Assembly: GCA_003013855.2 (NCBI GenBank)
Contig: ML058528.1
Location: forward strand, 62,001 to 126,000
From: Liriodendron chinense
Lineage: Eukaryota; Streptophyta; Magnoliopsida; Magnoliales; Magnoliaceae
Direction: 5' to 3'
DNA length: 64,000 bases
The notes below the pieces were generated by a model. That model saw only the letters and a list, made by a program, of their open reading frames with translations, was not told the DNA's origin and did no database searches. Positions 10,040-21,200 of the stretch are shown piece after piece. The translations under genes and the position numbers were made by a program. The stretch's first letter is position 1; each line of letters starts with the position of its first letter.

Positions 10040-11106
10040 CTACGACCGAATCAAACTGAGTTGAATCAAGTTGAGCTTCGAGCCGAGCCAATGCTACCTT
10101 GGTTTGAGTTTGGTTTGTTTTTTTAAATGAGCTTGACTCTGAGGTTTGGTTTGGTTTGAACTTCTATTTGAACCAATCCAAGCCAAGCTTTTTCAAACCA
10201 ATCCAAGTTGAACTTTCGAGCTGGCTTGGTTTGTGTAAAGCTCTAATCACAGGATCTCGATGTCGATTTAGCATATAGTGATTTCAAGTTGTTCTTGGCA
10301 CATGAAGCAATATTTGAACAACCAACCGAATCAGAGTTAGACTTGTACCTTAAGGAGGGACTCATAATAGACCCGCTTCGGATTTTGAAGTTCTGGAATG
10401 GTGGAGGTCCAAACAACGTGAATCAAAATACCCAACATTAACGATGATGGCATGTGATATATTTTCAATTCCAATTTCAACCGTGGCATCGGAATCTGCT
10501 TTCAGCATAGGGAGTAGGGTCATGAGCAAGCATCATAGCTCACTTACACAAAAAACAGTTGAGACTCTCATATGTTGTCAGGATTGGTTGTGTACGGTTT
10601 GAGGAGATAGTAGTTTTGATAATGAGGAGGATAATGAGGACGAGCATGAAAGTCAATGAGAGATTGCACCTGCATGAAGGTCCCTTTTTTAGCTGCATTG
10701 AGTTATTCCTTGCACTTGTAAAGTTATGCTTGTGTACTTTTGTTTGTAAAAGGCTCTTACATGTCTATTTTGAAGTTACACTCCTCCTTTGGAGGATGTT
10801 AAACATCATCTAGTAAGATACTTTTGTATTTTTTTGTGTTATTTCTAACTTTTTTAATTCTTTTCTATTTAAACATACAACAAAAAAAAGAGTCGCCACC
10901 TGTTCGAACTCGGCCCGGCCTGGTTCGAAATTTTCGACCAAATTGATCTTGGCCCGAACCAGATTTTTCTGGAGCAAACCAAACTCGGGCCCCATGGGTC
11001 GGCCTGAAACCCAAACCGGGCCTATGCACAAACTGGGGTGGCACAAAAACGAGCCAAACCCAAACTAGGGCTAGCTCGGCCCGGCCTGGATCATTGCCCA
11101 CCTCTA
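10040..11106 (+). mobile_element. Truncated hAT transposon with GGCCCGG/GAGCC subterminal repeats
   Basis: The element contains the transposase relic at 10,270-10,660. It ends at 11,106 with ...TTGCCCACCTCTA, the complement of the Ac-like terminus TAGAGGTGGGCAA. About 200 bases inside this end are dense in ggcccggcc, cgagcc and ggcccga words. A gagccgagcc cluster at 10,080 may be the opposite subterminal region, but the left terminus is lost near the foldback cluster. Similar TAGGGGTG starts with GC-rich subterminal words occur at 32,022 and 49,908. Confidence 0.6.
10270..10660 (+). pseudogene. hAT transposase C-terminal dimerisation domain, relic
   Basis: From 10,465 one frame reads SIPISTVASESAFSIGSRVM, then SKHHSSLTQKTVETLICCQD and WLCTV before a stop at 10,600. 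This is the hAT C-terminal dimerisation signature (ASESAFS-G-RV, SSL-P-TVE-L-C--DWL). About 100 bases upstream, in another frame, come DLYLKEGLIIDPLRILKFW and YPTLTMMACDIF, the region that normally precedes it. So there is a frameshift, and the N-terminal zinc finger and catalytic core are absent. Confidence 0.8.
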
Positions 11107-11238
11107 ATTTTGCTTCAATGCTAGAATGAGAGACCCCAAGAAATAACATTTGATCCCAAGAATGGAAAAACTTGTAATGAACCGTCAGCCATCGGGGCTA
11201 CCGGTCAGCCAACATAAGAATATGCTATAAGACGAGAG

Positions 11239-11398
11239 TGGGATGCATGTTGAAAGTGTTACTGTAGGAAAGCATGACCAGTACCAACGGGTACCCGAGA
11301 CCAGAGCTGACTGCACTTTGGGATGCACGTTGAAAGTGATACTGTAGGAAAGCATGACCGGTACCAACAGATACCTGAGACCAGAGCTGACTGCACTT
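11239..11398 (+). repeat. 80 bp tandem duplication across HMR exon 1
   Basis: Two adjacent near-identical 80 bp units (11,239-11,318 and 11,319-11,398) share gggatgca-gttgaaagtg, tactgtaggaaagcatgacc and gagaccagagctgactgcac. The unit length is not a multiple of three, so reading through both copies shifts the frame. The second copy joins in frame to the exon 1 end at 11,413. Confidence 0.9.
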
Positions 11399-11413
11399 CA
11401 TTTGTTAAATGTG
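11323..11413 (+). CDS. HMR: HMR candidate exon 1
   Basis: The ATG at 11,323 opens MHVESDTVGKHDRYQQIPET and the exon ends TSFVKCG with donor gtgaac at 11,414. One base is left over, which is exactly what exon 2 needs. VKCG before the junction, then a hydrophobic-proline stretch, agrees with my memory of the Arabidopsis protein. In-frame stops lie just upstream, so the true start may have been lost or may lie in another upstream exon. Confidence 0.55.
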
Positions 11414-14400
11414 GTGAACCTGAACCCGACCTGATTTTTTCCGAAGGGTCCGAAATTGGATCTTGACTTGTTTAAACGTCTTGATCCCCTGAGTACCTGT
11501 TGACAGCCCCACCTGCATCTGTAACTGTTTCATCTTACTGAAATGGAGTTATGTCTTATGGTTAACTTTTGGTTCTGAGATTTTCTTGACATTCTATATG
11601 ATCATAATATCAGTTATGTTATCAGCATGTTTTTAAAGTGGTACTTTTCCCCTTTCATTAGTCGTTAATTTAACAATGACAAGCATTATGTTCTTGGATA
11701 CGTTCAGACTTCATTTGTAGGTATATTTCCAGCGAGAAAAGCACATGCTAGTGTTACATCGAACACCCAAAGGAGAGGCAGTCGTGTCCCTTGTATAAAG
11801 TGTGAAAAGAAGGATGATCATATTGACCGTTTCTCTGTTGAGCGTCCCCCATATTACAGTTATATGGATTCCACATCTGGACAGCTCGAACCAGCCTCAG
11901 GTGCTCGTGCAAGCATACCTGGGCAGGAATACTGGCCCGAAGGCACTGCCAGCCGAGTGAGAGCTGCAAGGGCTCCGGCACCGGCAGGGAAGTCAGAAGG
12001 GGAGCCTTCGTATGGGAAAAAACCTGGTAGCAGAAGGAAGAGACATAAGGAACGTCAAGCTGCCTCAGGATCTTCAGATCAGATTGTAGTTTCGACTGAT
12101 CCACTAGCACTTGAAACTTCTGATGACGCATCTGAGGAGCCTAAAGATGTCTCCACAGAATATGTAGTTTATCAGACAGAACCAGAGGAAGAGAACTGCA
12201 GCCCTTTTGAATTAGACAAGAAATTAGGACGCCCTCACCCCTTTATTGATCCAAAAGTGAAGAAGCCGATAGAGAATACTCTTTCGAGTGAAGAGCTGTG
12301 GTGGAATTGGCGAAAACCTGACAAGGAACAATGGTCAAGGTGGCAAAGGAGGCGGCCAGATGTCGAAACGGTGAGTTATGGACACATATATCGATGTTGG
12401 ATATGGGTATGAGGTGTCTGATACGGGAATCCTGAAAAAGAAAAATGCCAACACGTCTCTGCTGACATTTAATTATATTGGAGAGGTTTTAACTATTTAC
12501 ACGCACCTTTTGGACATGCACCCTTACATTCTACGTTTGGTGATAGTTTTACTATTGACCAAGTGTAGAAAAGAAACGAGTATCTTTCAAAATGTGTAGG
12601 TGCAAATATCAATTCCTTATTAATGTTGTTCTGTGTTCATGTGTGGATGTATGCCTAAAATATACAAGGTATCTACGGTCTAGAGCCTTGGCAAACATAT
12701 AGTTGCCAAGGGGCAGGATTCTGTACCTGTCAGGCCTGTGGTTGGTTAATCCTGACTGTTGATCTGATGAGCCCTGCCATAAGTGGAGATTCCAAAATCT
12801 CCCGGATTGGAGATCCTAACCTTTGATCTTTTTCTTAACCATATATTGCCAGGTCCTTGATCAAAGTGTCAACTTTTCTATCCGGGTGATTTTGGATATC
12901 CCCTAACCATGGTGGGGCCCATCAGCAGTCTGTTTCACCAAACCATGGCCCCACATTTACAGAATCTTGTGCCTCAGTAAACATCTCAGGTCAGGACATT
13001 AGTAGAGAAGCCTCTTTGCATGTTACCTGGACCAGTGAATTCAAATTTTAATTTTCTGGAGATGCTTGCAGGTGTTTGCCAAGGCTATGGCTGAGACAGG
13101 GCAAATAAAGCTTTATGGAGACCATCCAACACTAACTGAAACTGCTCTTGTAAGGGCAAGACGACATGTATTCAAAGAGGAAAGGTAACAAGCTCTCTAA
13201 GTTCCCTTATAAAGGGATTTTGGGTACTGAAGCTCTTGTTTTTGCATTGCTGTAGAAGGGAGAATTTATATTTGCTGAAATCCGCACTATCTTTTTCTGC
13301 GGTTCCTTCTTTTTATAATATATCTTGATTTATGTTGGGAGGCAATTACTCTGGAATTTCTCATGTTTATGTAAAATTGAGCAAGATGTCTTTGACAACT
13401 TCAAGTCATGTATAGTGGATTCATTAATGGCCTTGTCTGCTTTGTCGTGCTAATTTTTATCATTGTGACTCTAGGATTATCTTTTATTGCTTCATTATAT
13501 GAGCCATGTCTTCATCCCAAGAATTCCTGTGGGATATTGTTTCAATCTTCTCAGAAATGATAAAATCTGGTAGTGTAAAGTTTCGATGATAGATGGTTCT
13601 TGGACAGGAAGTATATGATTGTTGAGTCAAGGATACGCATATTATCCTTTGCTTATTAGTTTGCATGAGTGTGGTCCACGGTCTTGTTATCCATACTGTG
13701 GATCCGATGGACCCCATTGTGGATGGAGCAAGGGCCGAAAAAATCTCCCAAGTACAAACAATTCCTAATCCTTCAATATATGGCCTACATAAGGGTAAGA
13801 AAGAAATGAAATACAGTAATGGTCCCCATTCAACTAGGAAAAAGGCCAATAATTGAATGGCTTGGTTCTTCCAATCTAGGAGATTTTTGCGGCATGGTCT
13901 ATCACTGTGGGTCCTATCGGATCAACAGTCTGGACCACTAAAACATGAACCCCTACTGTAAACGGGTACATGACAGGCCACAACTTGGATCACGATTATC
14001 TCCACATCTGGAACTGTAAATGTTGTAGAATAATCGCCATAGATGAAACTAAGAGTGTGGGAAGGATGCCCAATGGTCCACCAGTCAAACTAGTGATCAA
14101 TCACCTCCTCTCATCTACAGCTGGCAAGTGGCAACATATGACCAGAGGGAAGCAACATATGCTATAACCTCAAGAATATTATTATTATTGAATTCAAGAA
14201 TAACATAATGGGCAGTTACAAGCATGGTGACTTTTATACAGATTTTTTACACTAAAGAAAACCCTAATAATAGGAACTTTGAATCCTGTTACAATCATGT
14301 AGGTCTTCTATAATTTGGTCATCACTCACTCAATGACATCGGAAAGATGATCTTCAGCTCATTTGAAATCTAACTCAATAGGTTATTAAACAGGACCAAT

Positions 14401-15212
14401 TTCATGTCATGCTGACATTTTTTTTATGCCGAAAAATTGGCCACCAAAAAGTGAAGAAAATACAAAATGGAAACTTACTAATTGTTACATTATATACGGG
14501 CTTGGCCGTGGGCTCCTGGTTTGTCCTGTGGGCTTTTGGTTCTGTTATTTCTTTGTTATTTTTTAGTTATTTTTTTTTTCTGTTTCCAGTTTTACCCTTT
14601 TACGTAAGGATATTTTATGTAATTTGGTTATTTTAGTCTTATAAATAGAGTTAAAGGGCTGGATATCCAGCCCTTGTAGTCTTCTCTTCTTCAAAAAGCT
14701 CTTCTACCTTACATGGTATCATAGCACCTGGATAGTTCCCAGGGGTTCTCTTCTTTTCATCGTTTCTTCCGTTCTTTATCTTTTTTCCTCTTTTCTTCTC
14801 TTCTTTTTCTTCTTTTACTCATATATTTCATCTTGGTTTGATTAGACATGGGTGTTTTTACCACTGTTCAATTTTTGAGATTCATGACTTGTGGCTGAAG
14901 TTGTTCTTGAGGTTTGTGACTTCCCATGTTTTTTTTTAAAGAAGACTTGAGACTTTTGGCTATTTTTTAGGAGATCTGATAGAAGACTTTGCTGAAACCA
15001 TCTTCTTCAATTAAGGTTCTGAATTTTTTTCTTCGAGTTTTGTCAAAAACTGGTTTGCAGTGGCTGTCTTTTGCTGAAAATTTGTGTTCACCACATTTTT
15101 TGGGCAATTTCTTCTCTAGATTTGTTGAAATCTGTTTGCAGTAATAAGGGTTTGATGTTGATTGATGGTTGGATAGATTTCCATGTCCAGATTTACTGAA
15201 ATTTGCATACGT

Positions 15213-15270
<58 letters not shown>

Positions 15271-18200
15271 TGGTTCTTTGTGAATAGTGATTTGCATATT
15301 ATTTTTGAGCTTTGTTTTGATCCATATTGTTTGGATTACATATGGGCTCTTTGTCAAGGTCTGAAATAGTTGATTCAATCAATTCTAAGATGGAAAGATT
15401 GATTATTCATTTTTTGAAAATCTTGGGTTGCAGATTACAACCCATAAAGTTAAGTCCAGTAATTATCTTTAATGATCGAAAGCAATTGAGATGTTTGTCG
15501 GAGAAAAACAGAAGTTAGGTTATATAGATGGCAGTATATTGGAACTTACTCTGTTAGATTGATGCAGGATGCCCTAATTATGATGCATGTGTATGAACAT
15601 ATATAATCCAGCGGAAATAAAAGACAATAATAATCTAAAATTCAACATCAACCATTATAAACTAAGAAAACCATAAAGAGACATGCAATGGAGCGGGCCA
15701 TCATCACAACCACGAAGTAAGAAATTCAAATAATGCATAGGTTGGACCCGGCGAGGGATGGAACCTCCCGATCTTGCATGATCATAACCCAATCGAACAA
15801 TGGGGTTCACTAGTCTAGGAGATCAAATGATTTCTCAGATTAGGGAATTGGAAATTTGAGGAATTGGGGTTTTGATTCAATTCTCAAACTTAGGATTCGA
15901 GGATTCAGAGATAATAGAAATAGAGAGAAAAGGAAGACGAAGTTTACCTTAGATGAATATTAGAAGGGCATAAGAAGCAAAAAAAAGAAGACGATTAGGG
16001 AAGAAGACAAAGTTCCAAGAGAGAGAGAGAGAGAGGAAGGAGGCAACCAAAAGGCTTGCTTTTCATTAATCAATAACTAATGAAAAAGGTTTAGGGCAAC
16101 ACCCTTATAAAATTCGGAATTAACATAATTACCAAAATACCCCTACTAACAAAATTAAAAAAAAAAATGACATTCGCACGAAAAAACGTGCACACACTGA
16201 CCCAATGCTCAAATAAGTAAAAGTGCATATAATAAATGCAAATCTAAGATGCCTGATGGCCTCCGATGATGGCACGATGAAAGTGGGCCACGACGAACCA
16301 ACGGTCTGATCACACTATTCTTGCGATCTAACGATCTAATCATCTCCTCCAAGTAACTTACACATGTCCTCCCAATGTGGGGTCTTCTCAAATGTCTCGA
16401 ACCACTTGTGTAAGGTCTTCGATGCTCATTAAGTTGTCACGAATGATCCTCCAAGCTCATCATCGAGCCATAGAGATACGGGCGTCGCTCGCCTCCTACG
16501 CTGATAAATCCTAAAGGGCTTGATGTCCGCATCACAGATCCTTCTTATAGAGATTGGAAGTCAAATAACTTGCTTGTTATGTCCTGGCTTCTAAATTCTA
16601 TAGAACCAAAAGTTAGTGAAGGCCTTTTCTTATTCTCTACTGCCCGTGAGATTTGGTTGATTTCTCATGAATTGTATATCAATTGGAAGTTAGTAAGGCC
16701 TTTTCTTATTATTTATTAATTGTTTGCCTACTATAGTACTTGAGGGTTAGTCCCCTATTAAATATTTCTCAGCATTCTACTATATTCCTGAAATTCCATT
16801 ATGGGTGTGTTTGTTATGTTTACAATATGGATCCTCGTTGAAATAAATTCTCAAATCAGGTTATTAAATGTGTTTTCTTAGGATGTTCGGCTTTTAAAAA
16901 AGGATACAAGTGTTTTGATCCGATCAGTAAAAACCATTATGTTTTTATGGGTGTCAAGTTTCTTGAAAACATTCCATATTTTTCAAAAGATCAGGAAGAG
17001 AACTAGTTAATGGTTCTTCTTATACTTGTTCTTAATTCCAATTCAATTCTTTATGTTCCAAAGGCATGTTCTTCACAAGATGATGTTACAGATAAAGTGG
17101 TTCCTGATTATGAGGTAAACCAGATTTGAAAGTGTATAAAAGAAGGAACATTCTAACTTCAGTCTTCTCACAGTCCACCACAGGGCAGGCTCCTTTGAAT
17201 ACAGATACTAATTGTATTCCTGCCCGCTTGCCCATTTATTCTGATCCATATTTAGATTCGTCCATTGATCTGCCTATTGCTATTAGAAAAGCTAAAAGAC
17301 AATGTACTACTCATCCTATTTAACATTTTGTTTTCTATCATTCTATCTCTTGAACATAGGTCTTTTGTTTCTACTCTTGAGTGTTCTTCTTTTACTATTC
17401 CTAAAAATGATAAAGGGGTTCTGACTTCTCCTCTGTGGCGTCAAGCTTTGGAGGAGGAGATCATGCTCTTGAGAAGAATCATACATGAGTGATGACTATT
17501 TTACCCGTTAGGAAGACTGGTGGGTTGTCACTGGGTATATGCTCTTAAATACCACCTTGATGATAGTATAGCCAGATGTAAAGCCCATCTAGTTGTTAAA
17601 GGGTTTACTCAGATATATGGTGAGGATTATGCTGAAACCCTTGTTCCTATTGCTAAGATGAACTTAGTTCCCATTGTCATTTCTCTTGCTGTTAATCTGA
17701 ATTGACCGTTGCACTAGTTTGATGTTAAGAATGCCTTCTTAAATTGTGATTGACTGAGAAAATTTATATATGCTTTTTCCTCTTGGTTTTACTCGAAGGG
17801 GGGAGGAAAATAAGATCTATTGTCTTAAAAAGGCGATATATGGTTTAAAGCAGACCCCTTGATCCTGGTTTGACAAATTTAGTGGGGCCTTGATTGGTAT
17901 TGGATTTACTCGTACTCAGTTAGACTACTTAGGGCGTGCTTGGTTTTCCAATATCTTATGTAATGCAAAGTAAATGAGTCATCATTGTCATTTCATGGTA
18001 TTTGTTTAAACAAGAATTATGACTCATAAATCGAGAGTCAAATACACCTGTAAAGGGAACATGTAAAGGAAATTTTAATCATTACATTTTTACATTATAA
18101 AACTACTATTTTTACAATGATGTCTAGGTAAAACAGATGATGGTAGGAAACTCATCATTGCAGTTAAATGTAGGCGATGCCACCCTCATTTACAGGAGTA

Positions 18201-21200
18201 AGTAACCATTACCTATTTTCAGTCATTTACCGTTGTAATTGGAAAACTAAACACGCCCTTAGTGCTCGTTAAGTGGAGTGTGCAAGGCAATATCATTGTC
18301 AATATATATGTGGATGATATTATTGTTACAAGGGATGATGCTATTGGGATCTTTGAATTGAGGCTCTATTTGAGCAAGATTTTTTATATCAAAGATTTGG
18401 GATTGCTCAAATATTTTCATGGCATTGAAGTCTCTCATAGAAAAAAAAAGGTTATTGTTTTGTATCAGCAAAAATATGCTCTTGATTTTTTGACTATCAA
18501 GCCTCTTGATTATCCATTAGAGGTTAATAAAAAGATTTGGCTTGATGACGAGGAGCTTCTTGATGATCCTCGCATGTATCAACACGTAGTTGGTCAGTTG
18601 ATACATTTAACTATTACTCGGCTTGACATTCTCATGCAGTCAGTCTGATACGCTAGTTTATGCATGCTCCTTGGCCCTCGCTCCAGTCATCTAGAAGTTG
18701 TTCATCGCAGCCTTTGCTACATCAAGTCTTTTCTAGGATGCAACATTCTATTTAGTTGTTATAATTGTCTAAATATTGAAGGTTATTCTGATGCAGACAT
18801 GGCAGGATATCCTGATGATCATAGTTCGACGATAGGGTATTGTACCTTTTTTGGAGGAAATCTTGTTACATGGAAGACTAAGAAGCAAACTATTGTTGCT
18901 AGATCTAGTGCTAAGGCTGAATACCAAGCTATGGTGAATACTGCGTGTGAAATCCTGTGATTGAGCTTTGTCGTTGAGTTAGGATTTTTGGTGACTACTC
19001 TTGTACCTATGTATTGTGACAATCAGGCTGCAATTCATATCGCTTCCAACCCCCTTTTTCATGAGTGCACCAAACTGTTGAAGTTGATTGCCATTTTATT
19101 AGCGAGAAGGTTATTGCTGGTATTATTTCTACTCTCGTTGTCAGGTCTACAAAACAACTTGTGGATATCTTCACTAAGGCCCTTTTAGTTGAAGTGGGAC
19201 AATGTATTAAAGGCAAGCGGGACATGATTGATATCCATGCCTTCGTTTGAGGAGTGTTAGAGTATATATGGGCCTGGCCATGCATCCCTGGTTTGTGCTG
19301 TGGGCTTTTGGGCTTTGTTATTTTTTAGGTTTTTTCCTGTTTCCAATTTTACCCTATTACTTAAGGGTATTTTATGTAATTTGGTTATATTAATTTTATA
19401 AATAGAATAAGGGCTGATGCCCAGCCCTTGTGGTCTTTCTATTCTTATAAAAGATCTTCTACTTTACATTAATTAAGTCATGACTCAACCTAATAACTAA
19501 TTAAAATAGCTAAATCCTATGAATTAGATGACCATTTGATTGATCTGATGGACCCCAAAGAGTAATTTGACTGTTGATCCCATTAGTTTATCATCAGACC
19601 ATGGATCTTGTCTAGATTATCAATAAAGACAATTTAAATGGTTGAATTGGTCTTATCTTTGATCAGCTAGCTTGTGTGGCCTTTTGGTTGCATCAACCCC
19701 AATTGTACAAACTGAAATATGCAAGACACTATGCATATCCTCGGGAATGGACATATAGTTCCTCATTCCTGGGAAGCCTTATGGCTTCATGAGATTGATC
19801 GAAGATTTTGTTCCATGGAAATCCTTCTACAATGCTTGAATCTCTTAAAGTGACCAGATTTTTATTTTTTAAACATAATGCTGTTAGGATGCATTATATT
19901 ATTTGAAAAAGAAGGATGTTCACCTACAATCATGGTAACTTGCCATGCATACCAGCCACAGACTGCTATATTACAAAATATCTTTCCTTGTTTTCTGCAA
20001 AAATCTCTTTCCATGGGAACTGCCATATTACAAATTATCTAACCCAGTTTTCTGCAAAAATCTCTTTCGATGGCTGGAATGCATGACAAGTTAATGTGGA
20101 ATGCATTGTAGGTGAATGTTCTCTTAAAATAAAGTTTGTCAAGTCATAGTTTGATTGTGATTGCTTTGCTATATCTTCAGGCTAAAAGCGGAACAGGAGA
20201 GACTGGAAAAAATAGGTCCAATGGCATACTACTCGGAATGGGTTAATGCATGGAAGAGGGATACTTCACGTGAGGCAGTGCAAAAACATTTTGAAGAGAC
20301 TGGTGAAGACGAAACCACCCAACTGATCACGATGTTCCAGCATCAGACGGATAGAGAATATCGCATCATGATGGGCACCGATGTCCGCATCCGCAGGGAT
20401 CCTTTGGCAATGCGAATGCGAGAGGATCAAATAAAGGAAAGTAAGGATTCCATCTCCAAACCTTTGTGTGGTTGTGCATCCGTTTTTCACCATTTCCCTA
20501 GAGAAGTGGGTGATTCTCACAGGAACTTGAATTGGTGATTCATAGCATGTGTGTGGAAGATGCAGGCTGTTCCTCTGGTCAGGGCCACCTTGTACATTCC
20601 CTGGTCCACAAATTATCTAGTTTAGTCATCAGGTGGACCACACCAGCATGTGTCGGGACAGTCGAAAAAATATGGCCAGTGTTCTATATTCAGTGTATAT
20701 GTGTGCCCTGCCTGACAAGTAGACCTTGACTTGCAGGTCATGTTAAGTGTGGGCCCCTGCCTAATGAGTGGCTTGAATCCCACACATTTGAACCGCATCA
20801 GCCCATGTGTTGCTAATGTCCTCTTCAATCTCTTGTGCAAATTGCCTCAGCATTTCTCTTGCCCCTATACTGGATTATTGCTTTAATTTGAGCCCTTTAT
20901 ACATCTATGCACACTAATTGGTGATGATATTCTATCCAATAACTTGGTCTATGTTGTTTTGTGGCATGCTAGAAACTAGTGTGGTTATCTTATAGCTGTG
21001 GTTAAATCATTCCTTTGATCTTTTGCAGTATGGGGAGGAGATCCAGTTTATCCAACAATTAATTACATTCAAGATCCAAATGAAGTGATTGACTACAGGG
21101 GTGCAAATTTTCATGAACCGACACCCAACATGCTGTCTTACCTTATGGAGGTTGGTATTTGATACTAATAACTGGTGCCTTCAGAATCTTACATCTTTTC

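Larger units (their letters stand above)
14483..19468 (+). mobile_element. Copia LTR retrotransposon, full structure, in HMR intron 3
   Basis: The LTRs at 14,483-14,713 and 19,255-19,468 both start TGTTA and end TTACA. The flanks ctaat and ttaat match at 4 of 5 bases, consistent with a target duplication. A primer-binding site like that for initiator tRNA-Met (tggtatcatagcacc) follows the 5' LTR. The orientation is the same as HMR. The internal part is decayed, shortened and broken by a solo LTR (15,560-16,534) and a Harbinger MITE (17,932-18,258). It cannot encode a working polyprotein. Confidence 0.92.

Noticed and set aside
11754..12131. Minus-strand ORF of 125 codons
   Set aside because: Antisense to HMR exon 2, which has clear family similarity on the plus strand.
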